Origin: Andeanibacterium sp035497315 | GTDB lineage: Bacteria; Pseudomonadota; Alphaproteobacteria; Sphingomonadales; Sphingomonadaceae | Reading direction: 5' to 3' | DNA length: 25,077 bases | NCBI GenBank assembly: GCA_035497315.1 | Contig: DATJDU010000021.1 | Location: forward strand, 1-25,077 | Part shown: piece by piece, positions 14,479-22,766 of the stretch | How positions within the stretch are numbered: the first letter of the stretch is position 1 | Layout of the letters: each line of letters begins with the position of its first letter | Notes under the pieces: generated by a model | What the model was told of the DNA's origin: nothing | Databases searched by the model: none | What the model saw: the letters and a program-made list of their open reading frames with translations, nothing else | Translations under genes and position numbers: made by a program

Positions 14479-15369
14479 CTAGCCATGCAGGAATTCATAG
14501 CGGAAGACATCGCCGTCGCGCTTCACTTTCCCGGCCGAGGAACGGCGGAAATGTGCGGGAAAACAGATGGTTTCGCTATCGGCCGCACGCTCCATCACGG
14601 CCTTGCGCGTGCGGCTGGCGGCCGGGGCGTCCATATCGAAGGCAAAGGGCAGATCGGGGCGGATCAACTGCACCGGATGGTGGATTACATCGCCCCAGAA
14701 CAGCCCCGCAGGCCCGCCGGACTGGGCATTTATCGTGCAACAACCGGGCGAATGGCCAAAGGCCGGCTCCAGCCAGACCCCGTCGCCGATCTCGCGGTGG
14801 ACCGTGGTATCCTCTTCCACGATCTCTCCCTTCCCGGCCTCCATCACCGGCACGATCGAATCGAGAAACGCCTCGTAATGTAGCTCTTCGCCTTGCGGAT
14901 CTTGTTGAAAATACTCGAAATCCTTGCGGCTGAAGAGATATCGGGCATTTGGGAAGGTCGGCACCCACTTGCCGTTCTCCAGTCTGGTGTTCCAGCCGAC
15001 ATGGTCGAAATGGAGGTGGGTACACATCACCAGATCGATATCGCCCGGCGCGAATCCGGCGGCGCGCAGATTCTCCAGATAGTGCGTATCCAGCTGATGA
15101 ACCTCGGGCAGTCCCCGGTTCTTGTGATTGCCGCAACATGTGTCGACCAGAATGGTGAGCCCATCCACCTCGATCACCCAGCTATGGACCGAAAAGGTCA
15201 TCAGCGCGGTTTCGGGATCGGTGGTGATTTCGTCAGGCTGATTATACCAGCCAATCAGTCGCTTAAGATCTGCCGCGGTGGTCCCGGGAAGCTGGCTCAG
15301 CAGCGGCACGGGGCTGTCCATCTCATGAACCTTGTGCACCTTGATGTTGCCCAGCGCGATTGGCGGCAT
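14479..15369 (-). CDS. MBL-fold metallo-hydrolase (lactonase-like)
   Basis: A 296-aa metallo-beta-lactamase-fold hydrolase predicted to bind two metal ions. The metal ligands are all visible: H118-x-H120-x-D122-H123 (THLHFDHVGW), H206 (FGHSPG), D227 (WGDVIHHP) and H273 (FPAHF). The arrangement and length match the group containing acyl-homoserine lactonases and organophosphate hydrolases, but sequence alone does not fix the substrate. ATG 15367-15369 is preferred because GGGAG lies 10 nt upstream; an ATG ten codons earlier (15397-15399) has a poorer site, and the 44-residue extension of the longest frame is only faintly signal-peptide-like. Predicted cytoplasmic with this start. Monocistronic; no LuxI/LuxR gene is in the window. 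Confidence 0.88.
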   Translation of the reverse strand: MPPIALGNIKVHKVHEMDSPVPLLSQLPGTTAADLKRLIGWYNQPDEITTDPETALMTFSVHSWVIEVDGLTILVDTCCGNHKNRGLPEVHQLDTHYLENLRAAGFAPGDIDLVMCTHLHFDHVGWNTRLENGKWVPTFPNARYLFSRKDFEYFQQDPQGEELHYEAFLDSIVPVMEAGKGEIVEEDTTVHREIGDGVWLEPAFGHSPGCCTINAQSGGPAGLFWGDVIHHPVQLIRPDLPFAFDMDAPAASRTRKAVMERAADSETICFPAHFRRSSAGKVKRDGDVFRYEFLHG

Positions 15370-15821
15370 CTTTGTCTTCTCCCATTTTTCGCAAGGCATA
15401 GCTGATCCACCGCCGGGTGCGAAGGCGGCTGCGAGGACTGGAGAGGCTGGGAGCCTGCGTGAAATGCCGTTAGCGATGGCTTTCGTCGCGTGTTGCATCG
15501 CAAAATTGCGTCGGTTGAGGGATATGTTACCTGATGGGCTTCACTGCCGTGTCACTCACGACCAGGGCCTTCCGGGCGATTGAGCCTCGAAAGCAGGGGA
15601 TTCGCACCTTGGAGCCGGAGAATCCTCAGGCCTGCCATATAGAGATTATATTTCAACAAGTTGCACGTTCTGACGCCGCTTTTCCGGAGAAAGGTGTCAA
15701 CTCAATTCATCCCGGAAAAGAGGGTAAACATCTAATTTGCGTTCTTGCGTAACCTCATTGAATGATAGCGGGCGCATCAGCAGCAATGCAATGATGCAAT
15801 GCAGCGACGGGTCCTGAAACT
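15370..15821. other. 452-bp divergent intergenic region
   Basis: Lies between the MBL gene (minus) and the sugar transferase (plus), so it must carry promoters for both. It is AT-richer than its surroundings from about 15640. An inverted repeat cttttccgg (15679-15687) / ccggaaaag (15712-15720) and a tandem atgcaatg duplication (15786-15802) are visible. No RNA gene or conserved reading frame was recognised. Confidence 0.45.
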
Positions 15822-17294
15822 ATGGATGGGTATGACAGTGCTGCCCGTGAGCCGGAGTTTGGCTTGGCGTTGCATTATGCCACGCCAGCGGCCGATTCTG
15901 AGGCTTCCGCAGGCGGCCCCAAGCTTATCGCCAAGGAAATCGATCGCCAGCTGGAGAAGCTGCGGCGGATCAAGTTCAAGCGTCGGCTTGTGGCGGTTGT
16001 GCTGGGCCTTGGCGATATGCTGGCCTGCCTCATGGCCGTTCTGCTCAGCCAGATTGCCTATGGTGCTCCGGTAGATCCGGCGGTTGCCGCAACCGTGCTT
16101 GTGGCGGGTTTCCCGGTGTATTTTCTCGCCGCATTGCAGACCGGTGCTCACAACCCGGCCATCGCGCATCGTCCCGGCGCAAGTATCTGCAGTTCTGCGG
16201 TGGCTTTCGGGGTGACTGCGGCAATTTTCTTCTTCGCCCTGTTCGCGGCCAAGCTCGGCGCCGAGGTCTCGCGGCTGCAAGTCGCGCTGACGCTGGCGAT
16301 CTGCTTCGTGCTGGGCGCTACGGCGCGTTATGTGATTTCCCGTCGCGCCATGCGGTATCTTGGGCCGAAGCCCTTTGCGAACCTGTGCATCTATGATGAT
16401 GTGCCGATGCGGGCGGGGAGCGGACCGGGCGCGATCCGCGCATCAGAAGCCGGTCTTGCCCCCAATCTGGCTCGTCCGGAGGTGGTAAGCCGGCTTGGCG
16501 CTCTGGCGCGGGGAATGGATCGTGTGGTGGTCCATTGTTCGACCGAACGACGCGAGGCATGGTCGCGGGCGCTCAAATGCGTGGACATCCGCTCCGAGAT
16601 CGTGATGCCAGAGCTTACCCAGTTGATGCCGCTCGATATCCGATATCGCAGCGGCGAAGTCAGTCTTGTGCTCGCCAATGGCCCGCTGCGCTGGCACCAG
16701 CGACTGACCAAGAACCTGTTCGACCGGTTGGTGGCGGGTGTGGCACTCATGCTGTGCCTGCCGGTGCTGATCCTTATCGCCATGGCCGTGAAGCTCGACA
16801 GTCCGGGCCCCGCGCTGTTCGGGCAGGACCGCATCGGCTTGGGCAACCGGCGGTTTCATATGTGGAAATTCCGCACGATGAAAGTGGAGCATAGCGATCA
16901 TCTCGGCCAGGTTTCCACCGCTCGCGGAGATGATCGGATTACCCGGCTGGGCGGTTTTCTACGCCGTACCAGCCTTGATGAACTGCCGCAGATTTTCAAC
17001 GTGCTGATGGGTCAGATGAGCATTGTCGGCCCTCGGCCCCACGCGATCGGTTCGCGCGCGGAGGAGCTGCTTTTCTGGGATATCGACCAGCGTTACTGGT
17101 ATCGCCACTCGATCAAGCCCGGCCTTACCGGTCTGGCCCAGGTCCGCGGCCTGAGGGGCACTACGCATAAACGTGGCGATCTTGAGCAGCGCCTGTTCGC
17201 CGATCTGGAATATGTGGCCAATTGGTCGTTGTTGAGCGACCTGCGCATCATCGGCAAAACCTTCCAGGTGCTGGTCCACCGCAACGCTTATTGA
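15822..17294 (+). CDS. Undecaprenyl-phosphate sugar phosphotransferase (exopolysaccharide priming, SpsB/GumD-like)
   Basis: A 490-aa polyisoprenyl-phosphate hexose-1-phosphate transferase. It starts exopolysaccharide repeat-unit assembly by moving sugar-1-phosphate from a UDP-sugar to undecaprenyl phosphate at the inner membrane. Membrane segments occur at about 55-77, 90-108, 121-143 and 152-170; residues 180-290 are a degenerate Rossmann-like cytoplasmic stretch; a further membrane helix at 302-323 precedes the bacterial sugar transferase domain (about 297-490). Motifs include KFRTM 349-353, DELPQ 386-390, GPRP 403-406 and PGLTGLAQV 433-441. This is the full-length WbaP/CpsE/GumD architecture, as in sphingan SpsB. 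The ribosome site is weak (gacggg). It is convergent with the efflux operon 12 bp away and not followed by other polysaccharide genes, so it may be an unlinked priming gene. Glucose is a likely but unproven sugar. Confidence 0.92.
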   Translation: MDGYDSAAREPEFGLALHYATPAADSEASAGGPKLIAKEIDRQLEKLRRIKFKRRLVAVVLGLGDMLACLMAVLLSQIAYGAPVDPAVAATVLVAGFPVYFLAALQTGAHNPAIAHRPGASICSSAVAFGVTAAIFFFALFAAKLGAEVSRLQVALTLAICFVLGATARYVISRRAMRYLGPKPFANLCIYDDVPMRAGSGPGAIRASEAGLAPNLARPEVVSRLGALARGMDRVVVHCSTERREAWSRALKCVDIRSEIVMPELTQLMPLDIRYRSGEVSLVLANGPLRWHQRLTKNLFDRLVAGVALMLCLPVLILIAMAVKLDSPGPALFGQDRIGLGNRRFHMWKFRTMKVEHSDHLGQVSTARGDDRITRLGGFLRRTSLDELPQIFNVLMGQMSIVGPRPHAIGSRAEELLFWDIDQRYWYRHSIKPGLTGLAQVRGLRGTTHKRGDLEQRLFADLEYVANWSLLSDLRIIGKTFQVLVHRNAY

Positions 17295-17306
17295 TTACGG
17301 ATTCCT

Positions 17307-18734
17307 TCAGTCCTGCGCAGCGTTGCTTGCCTGGTCGGCCTCCCACGCGCCGCCAAGTGCTTTGTACAGCGCGATTGCGGATGCCGCCTTGCCAGCGCGC
17401 GACTGGGCATCCTGTCGCTGGGCCTGTGTCAACCGCATCCGGGCCTGCTCCAATTGCAAGCGGTTGGTTTCGCCTCGCTCGAACAGCATCCGGGCAAGTC
17501 CCCAGGCTTCTTCCTCACGCTTGAGCGCAGTAGCGGCATTCGCGCCTGACTGCGCGGAAGCAGCGAAACGGTTCGCGGCGCCCTCGGTCTCTGCGAGTGC
17601 CTGTATGATCGCCCCTTCATAGGCTGCGGCAGCCCCGTCCGCGCGAGCATCCGCGGCGCGGATTTGCGCGCGGATTCGGCCGAAACTGAAGATTGGCCAG
17701 CGAAAGAAGCCACCCGCCATGTAGCGTAGGCTTTCGCCCGTAAGCAGGTCGCCCGGGGATTGCGCCTGAAGACCGATGCTGCCCTGTAGGGTGAAGCGGG
17801 GATAAAGATCCGCCTTGGCCACGCCGATCCCGGCAGTGGCTGCGGCAAGGTCCATTTCCGCGCGGCGGATATCGGGCCGTCTTTCGAGCAGGTCGGAACG
17901 GATGCCGCTGGCAATATCGTCGCCCGCCACGGGAACCCTTCCGGTGCTGGCGATCAGCCCGGGCACGATCTCCTCCGGGGGGATTCCCACCAGCGCGGCA
18001 AGGCGATAGGCCGCGCCCGATACGTCGGCCTGGGCCTGGGCGACCGCGCCGGACCGGACCTCCCGCTCGGCATTGGCCTGTTCCGCTTCGATCCGCGACG
18101 CTTCGCCTGCCTTCGCGCGCAGAGCAGATAGCTCGGCCAGCTGGGCGCCTGCCTCCTGCTCCGTGCGTGCCGTGGCGAGCTGTTCTTGCGCGAGCCGGAA
18201 ATCGACATAGGTGCGCGCGATCTCTGCCGTCAGCGACACGATCGCATCGCGCTGCGCCCATTGCGCCGCGTCTTCCACGGCGCGGGCGCGCTCGACCTCG
18301 CGTGAGGCGCGGCCCCATGTGTCCATTTCCCAGCTGGCATCGAAGCCGCTGTCGATCAGGGGAAATTCAGGATCGAAGCCGGGGATGTTGCCCACCGGAA
18401 TCTGTCCGTTTTCGCTGATGCGGTTGAGCGACGTGTCGCGCGTCATGTTCACTTGCGGCATCCGCCCGCCCTGCGCCGCCTCACGCAAGGCGCGCGCTTC
18501 GGCAATGCGGGCGGTGGCCTGACGGATATCCGGGCTGGACGCGAGCGCTCGCTCGACCAGGGCAGTCAGCTGCGTGTCGCCGAATTGCTGCCACCATGCG
18601 GCGCTGACCGGGGCGGTGGAGGCAGGCTCCAGCCAGTCAGGCGCGGCGGCGCTTTGCGGCCGCTCATAATCCGGCCCAACGGTGCATGCAGCCAAAGCGA
18701 GGAAAGGCAGGGGAAGGAAAAGGCGGAAACGCAT
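17307..18734 (-). CDS. Outer-membrane efflux lipoprotein, NodT/OprM family
   Basis: A 475-aa TolC-like channel subunit. Lipoprotein signal peptide with lipobox LAAC, acylated Cys17. Two OEP repeats follow, with the family landmarks CTVGPDYERP just after the Cys, WWQQFGDTQL, LEMDTWGR-type 'ASWEMDTWGR', SLTAEIARTYVDFR, LLERRPDIRRAEMDLAAATAGIGVAKADLYPRF and FRWPIFSFGRIRAQI. It trimerises in the outer membrane and forms the exit duct for a periplasmic adaptor. The start at 18732-18734 has GGAG 8 nt upstream, inside the end of the permease gene, and the gap to that gene is 4 nt. It is the last gene of the efflux operon, which is unusual: E. coli ybhGFSR lacks a linked outer-membrane factor and is thought to use TolC. 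Confidence 0.93.
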   Translation of the reverse strand: MRFRLFLPLPFLALAACTVGPDYERPQSAAAPDWLEPASTAPVSAAWWQQFGDTQLTALVERALASSPDIRQATARIAEARALREAAQGGRMPQVNMTRDTSLNRISENGQIPVGNIPGFDPEFPLIDSGFDASWEMDTWGRASREVERARAVEDAAQWAQRDAIVSLTAEIARTYVDFRLAQEQLATARTEQEAGAQLAELSALRAKAGEASRIEAEQANAEREVRSGAVAQAQADVSGAAYRLAALVGIPPEEIVPGLIASTGRVPVAGDDIASGIRSDLLERRPDIRRAEMDLAAATAGIGVAKADLYPRFTLQGSIGLQAQSPGDLLTGESLRYMAGGFFRWPIFSFGRIRAQIRAADARADGAAAAYEGAIIQALAETEGAANRFAASAQSGANAATALKREEEAWGLARMLFERGETNRLQLEQARMRLTQAQRQDAQSRAGKAASAIALYKALGGAWEADQASNAAQD

Positions 18735-18738
18735 TGGA

Positions 18739-19830
18739 TTACTCCATTCGCGACCGGAACAGCCAGGCCGACGCCGACAGGGTGACGAGCGCGATCAGCA
18801 CCAGTGGCCAGAGCTGGTGGAACACGTCGACGGCTGGCATGTCCTTGAGGAACAGGCCTTGCACGATGATGAGGAAATAGCGCGCCGGATCGATATGGGT
18901 GACCACCTGCAGCCAGTCCGGCATGTTCTCGATCGGGCTGGCATAGCCCGACAGGATCATCAGCGGCACGGTGACGACGAAGCTGCCGAGGAAGCTCTGC
19001 TGCTGGGTCATCGACAGGGAGGATACAAACAGGCCCAGCCCGATCAGAGCGAGCAGGTAGATGAAGAGGGCCGGGAAGAACAGCAGTAGCGATCCGGTAT
19101 AGGGAATGCCGAAGAATAGCTGCGCCACCACCAGATAGAGCGTGCCGTTGAAGGTACCGACCAGGAACGGCGGCACGATCTTGCCGATCAGGATCTCGTG
19201 CAGCCGCAGGGGGCTGACCAGCAACTGATCGAAGGTGCCCATCTCCCGCTCTCGCGAAACGGTCTGGCTGGTGATCGCCAGACCGGCGATTGAAACGATG
19301 ATTACGATCAGGGCGGGCAGGGTGAACCAGATGAAATCCAACGACGGATTAAACCAGTTGGTCACTTGCACCCCGCCCTGCATCGCAGGCACTGCTTCGG
19401 TGTCCATCCCAGCAGCGATCTGGGAGACATAGCCAGCTACGATCTGCGCGGCATTGGATCGTCGTCCGTCCAGCACCAGCCCGACTCTGGCCGGCGGGTT
19501 ACGGGTCAGCGCGCGGTCGAACCCGGCGTCGATCACCAGTGCGGCAATCACCTGCTGGTTGTCGATTGCCCGCTCCAGATCGTCGGAGGAGGCGAGATAG
19601 ACCACCTTGCGGAAATTGGGGCTGCCCGCGATCCGCTGTACCAGTTCGGCCGAATGGACGCCGCCCGAACGGTCCAGCACCGCGATATCGACATTCCGCA
19701 CGTCCAGCGTGGTGGCGAAAGTGAAGATGAACAGCTGGATCAGCGGCGGCAGAACGAGCACGATCCGCGCCTTCGGATCGCGCAGGAGCGACCAGATTTC
19801 TTTCACGATCATGGCGCGCAAGCGTTGCAT
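18739..19830 (-). CDS. ABC-2 type permease, YbhR-like
   Basis: A 363-aa membrane subunit of an ABC exporter. The N-terminal helix (about 20-40, ARIVLVLPPLIQLFIFTFATT) precedes a large periplasmic domain (about 45-160), followed by five C-terminal membrane helices (about 170-360) with the ABC-2 motif region SREREMGTFDQLLVSPL just before helix 3 and the LSGYASPIENMP loop. This is the YhhJ/YbhR/YbhS layout. The ATG at 19828-19830 overlaps the stop of the preceding permease by one base (TGATG), and it yields a start (MQRLRAMIVKEIWSLLRDP) parallel to that of its partner. It is the second of two paralogous permeases that should form a heterodimer with the double ATPase. Confidence 0.93.
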   Translation of the reverse strand: MQRLRAMIVKEIWSLLRDPKARIVLVLPPLIQLFIFTFATTLDVRNVDIAVLDRSGGVHSAELVQRIAGSPNFRKVVYLASSDDLERAIDNQQVIAALVIDAGFDRALTRNPPARVGLVLDGRRSNAAQIVAGYVSQIAAGMDTEAVPAMQGGVQVTNWFNPSLDFIWFTLPALIVIIVSIAGLAITSQTVSREREMGTFDQLLVSPLRLHEILIGKIVPPFLVGTFNGTLYLVVAQLFFGIPYTGSLLLFFPALFIYLLALIGLGLFVSSLSMTQQQSFLGSFVVTVPLMILSGYASPIENMPDWLQVVTHIDPARYFLIIVQGLFLKDMPAVDVFHQLWPLVLIALVTLSASAWLFRSRME

Positions 19831-20975
19831 CAGCCCAGGCTCCTCCGGGTTACGCGGAAGGACAGGAAGAAGAACAGGAAGCCGAAGCCCAGCATCGCCG
19901 CGATATTGGGCAGGAAGTGCGACCAGATGTCCCCGGTGAGGAACAGCGTCTGCAAGGAAGGGATCAGATAGCGTGCCGGCACCGCATAGGTGATCGCCTG
20001 AATCCACACCGGCATGGACGAAATCTCATAGACGAAGCCGGACAGCAGGAAGGTCGGCAGGAAGGAAGCGAGCAGCGCGATCTGGCTGGCCACGAACTGG
20101 TTTCTGGTGGCGGAGGAAATAAACAGTCCCAGCCCAAGTGCCGGCATCAGGAAGGCCGAAGCGATCAGATAGAGCGCGATCAGCGATCCGCGAAACGGCA
20201 CGCCGAAGGCCCACACTGCGATCACCGTGCACAGGGTCATCGATGCCAGTGCCAGCAGGTAATAGGGCACGATCTTGCTGACGATGAACTCCACCATCGA
20301 TACAGGAGTGGCCATCAGCGCTTCCATCGTGCCGCGTTCCCACTCGCGCGCCACCACCAGCGCGGTCAGCAGCGTGCCGATCATGGTCATCACGATGGCG
20401 ATCGAACCGGGGACGAGGAAATAGCGGCTCTTGAGCCCGGGATTATACCAGAAGCGCGGGCTGACATCGATTACGGGTGCATGGGCCGTGGCGCCGGGCA
20501 GCCCTTCTGTGGCGAGCCAGTTCTGGAACACACCCTGTCCGTGCGCGGCGATGAAGGATGCGGCATTGGGCTGCGATCCATCGGTGATCAGCTGGATCAC
20601 CGGCATCCGCCCCGCCTGTACCATGCGCCCGAAATCCTGCGGGATCACGATCACGCCGCGAATCTCGCTGGCGATCATCTGTCTCCGTGCTTCCGGGATG
20701 CTGCGCATCGTCTCGACCGCGAAATAGGGCGAGGCGCGATAGGTTTCGGCAAGGCCCAGCGCGGGGGCGCTGCTGTCTTCCAGCACCAGCGCCACTTTCG
20801 TGCCCGACGTGTCGAGCGATACGGCATAGCCGAACAGGAACAGCAGCAGCAGCGGCATGGCCAGAGCGATCAGGAAGGTGGAGGGATCGCGCAGGATCTG
20901 GGCGAATTCCTTCACCATCATCGCGCTTAGACGACGTAGGGAGAATTTGCGGGACGGGGCCGGTTCCGGGTTCAT
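19830..20975 (-). CDS. ABC-2 type permease, YbhS-like
   Basis: A 381-aa ABC-2 permease. It has a cytoplasmic N-terminus with MMVKEFAQILRDP, membrane helix 1 (about 33-53), a periplasmic domain (about 55-180), then helices 2-6 with the signature AREWERGTMEALMATPVS and LLSGFVYEISSMP. Domain order and size match its downstream partner, so the pair is a heterodimer derived from duplication. The ATG at 20973-20975 overlaps the ATPase stop by four bases (ATGA). The large periplasmic loop probably meets the HlyD adaptor. Substrate unknown; E. coli YbhFSR has been linked to drug and cation export, which cannot simply be transferred here. Confidence 0.93.
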   Translation of the reverse strand: MNPEPAPSRKFSLRRLSAMMVKEFAQILRDPSTFLIALAMPLLLLFLFGYAVSLDTSGTKVALVLEDSSAPALGLAETYRASPYFAVETMRSIPEARRQMIASEIRGVIVIPQDFGRMVQAGRMPVIQLITDGSQPNAASFIAAHGQGVFQNWLATEGLPGATAHAPVIDVSPRFWYNPGLKSRYFLVPGSIAIVMTMIGTLLTALVVAREWERGTMEALMATPVSMVEFIVSKIVPYYLLALASMTLCTVIAVWAFGVPFRGSLIALYLIASAFLMPALGLGLFISSATRNQFVASQIALLASFLPTFLLSGFVYEISSMPVWIQAITYAVPARYLIPSLQTLFLTGDIWSHFLPNIAAMLGFGFLFFFLSFRVTRRSLG

Positions 20976-22756
20976 GCCGCGTCCCTTTCGCTCTCGTCCA
21001 AGTGCCGGTCATGCTCTTCGATCAGGGCGATGAAGGAGTCTTCCATGGTCGGGTTATCCCCGCCCCGGAGCTGGGCCACGCGGGCCTTCAGCGCGTCGGG
21101 CGTGCCAGTCGCGATCTGGAGCCCGCGATATATCAGCGATACATCGTCGCAATATTCGGCTTCGTCCATGAAATGGGTGGTGACCAGCACGGTCACGCCC
21201 TTTTCCACCAGGCCGTTGATATGAATCCAGAATTCCCGCCGCGTGACCGGATCGACGCCCGAAGTCGGCTCGTCGAGGAACAGCACCGGCGGTTCGTGCA
21301 TCACCGCGCAGGCAAGGGCCAGGCGCTGCTTGAAGCCGAGCGGAAGCGCGCCGGCATTCATCGAGAGCACCTCGCCCAGATCGAAGATCCCGATCATCGC
21401 TTCCTTGGCCTGACGCGCCGCTGCCCGGCCGAGATTATAGGCGCCCGCAAAGAAATCGAGATTCTGGCCGACGCTGAGTTCGCCATAGAGCGAGAATTTC
21501 TGCGCCATATAACCCAGCGATTCCCGCGCTTCGGCGGCGGCATGGCGCAGGTCGTTGCCCGCCACCGCGCCTTGCCCGGAAGTGGGGCTGAGCAGGCCGC
21601 ACAGCATTTTGAAAGTGGTCGACTTCCCCGCTCCATTGGGTCCGAGCAACCCGTAGATCCGGCCCTGCGGAATGGAGAAATCCATATCGCGCGCGGCGAT
21701 GAAGTCGCCGAACCGCTTGGTCAGCCCGCGCGCTTCGATGGCAGGCGCCTCGCTGGGCGGGATGATGCGATAGCGTTCGGCCAGCGCGCTCGTGCCCTTG
21801 GGGCCGCCGCCGAGAATCTCGATGAAACCGTCCTCGAAGCGCGGGGGTGCCGGGGCAACCTTCGTTTCCGGGCCGCCCCCCAGCGCAGCGGCGCCGGGCA
21901 CGGGGCACCCTTCACGCACCAGCAGACGCACGGCGCGGCCCTGGATGGTGCCATCGGCAATGTCGGGCCGGTCGAGCATCCCGGTAAGGAAGTTCCGGCG
22001 GCGCGGGGTAAAGCCCGTCACCTGCACCACCCGGTTCTCCACCCTGCCGGTCAGTTCGCCCGGAGGCCCGTCGAACAGCAGATGTCCCTGGTTGAGCAGA
22101 TAGACCCGGTCGCACAGCTCCGCTTCGTCGAGATAGGCGGTGGACCACAATATGCCGATGCCTTCGCCGGTCAGCTCCTGCACCATCGCCCACAGTTCGC
22201 GCCGGGAAATAGGATCGACGCCCACGCCCGGCTCGTCCAGCAGCATCAGCCGGGGCGTGCGCACCAGCGTGCAGGCAAGGCCCAGCTTCTGCTTCATGCC
22301 GCCGGAAAGATTGCCGGCCAGCCGGTCCTGAAAGCGGGCGAGATCGGTGAAATGCAGCAGCCGTGCGAAAGTGTCCTCCCGCTCTTCGGGCGGCAGGGCG
22401 CGCAGTTCCGCATAGAGATGCAGATTCTCGCGCACCGTCAGATCTTCATACAGTCCGAAGCGCTGGGGCATGTAGCCGAGCTGGTCCAGCATGGAAGAAG
22501 GGGGCTGGCCCAATATGGCCACTTCGCCGTCATCCGGCTTCAGCAGCCCGGCGAGCATCCGGATCAGCGTGGTCTTGCCCGCACCATCTGGCCCGACAAG
22601 GCCGGTGATCTTGCCTGCCTCCACGCTCATCGAAATGCCGGCCAGCGCGGGCATGTCCATCCCGGGGAAACGCTTCACAAGGCCGATGGCCTCGGCAATT
22701 GCCAAGAGGGGCGCCTCAGGGGGATGTGGGGTTTCGGGTGGCGGTTCGGGGGGCAT
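20972..22756 (-). CDS. ABC transporter ATPase with two fused nucleotide-binding domains, YbhF-like
   Basis: 594 aa. NBD1: Walker A GPDGAGKT 55-62, signature NLSGG 149-153, Walker B ending in LLDEP 172-176, switch region STAYLDEAE with Ala207 where a His is normal. A linker of about 110 residues (225-335) follows. NBD2: Walker A GPNGAGKS 372-379, signature LPLGFKQ 471-477 instead of LSGGQ, Walker B LFLDEP 492-497, switch His528 (VTTHF). In the head-to-tail dimer, NBD1's A/B/switch pairs with NBD2's signature, so both unusual features fall in one composite site and the other site is fully canonical. As I recall, the YbhF family shares this pattern. The protein powers the two permeases encoded downstream. 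ATG 22754-22756 is taken; a Pro-rich N-terminus of about 16 aa precedes the NBD. The gap to the adaptor gene is 10 nt. Confidence 0.94.
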   Translation of the reverse strand: MPPEPPPETPHPPEAPLLAIAEAIGLVKRFPGMDMPALAGISMSVEAGKITGLVGPDGAGKTTLIRMLAGLLKPDDGEVAILGQPPSSMLDQLGYMPQRFGLYEDLTVRENLHLYAELRALPPEEREDTFARLLHFTDLARFQDRLAGNLSGGMKQKLGLACTLVRTPRLMLLDEPGVGVDPISRRELWAMVQELTGEGIGILWSTAYLDEAELCDRVYLLNQGHLLFDGPPGELTGRVENRVVQVTGFTPRRRNFLTGMLDRPDIADGTIQGRAVRLLVREGCPVPGAAALGGGPETKVAPAPPRFEDGFIEILGGGPKGTSALAERYRIIPPSEAPAIEARGLTKRFGDFIAARDMDFSIPQGRIYGLLGPNGAGKSTTFKMLCGLLSPTSGQGAVAGNDLRHAAAEARESLGYMAQKFSLYGELSVGQNLDFFAGAYNLGRAAARQAKEAMIGIFDLGEVLSMNAGALPLGFKQRLALACAVMHEPPVLFLDEPTSGVDPVTRREFWIHINGLVEKGVTVLVTTHFMDEAEYCDDVSLIYRGLQIATGTPDALKARVAQLRGGDNPTMEDSFIALIEEHDRHLDESERDAA

Positions 22757-22766
22757 GGGGCGGGCT

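Noticed and set aside
15679..15720. cttttccgg/ccggaaaag inverted repeat as a terminator or sRNA
   Set aside because: The 24-nt loop is large, the stem is only 9 bp, and no T-run or promoter supports an RNA gene.
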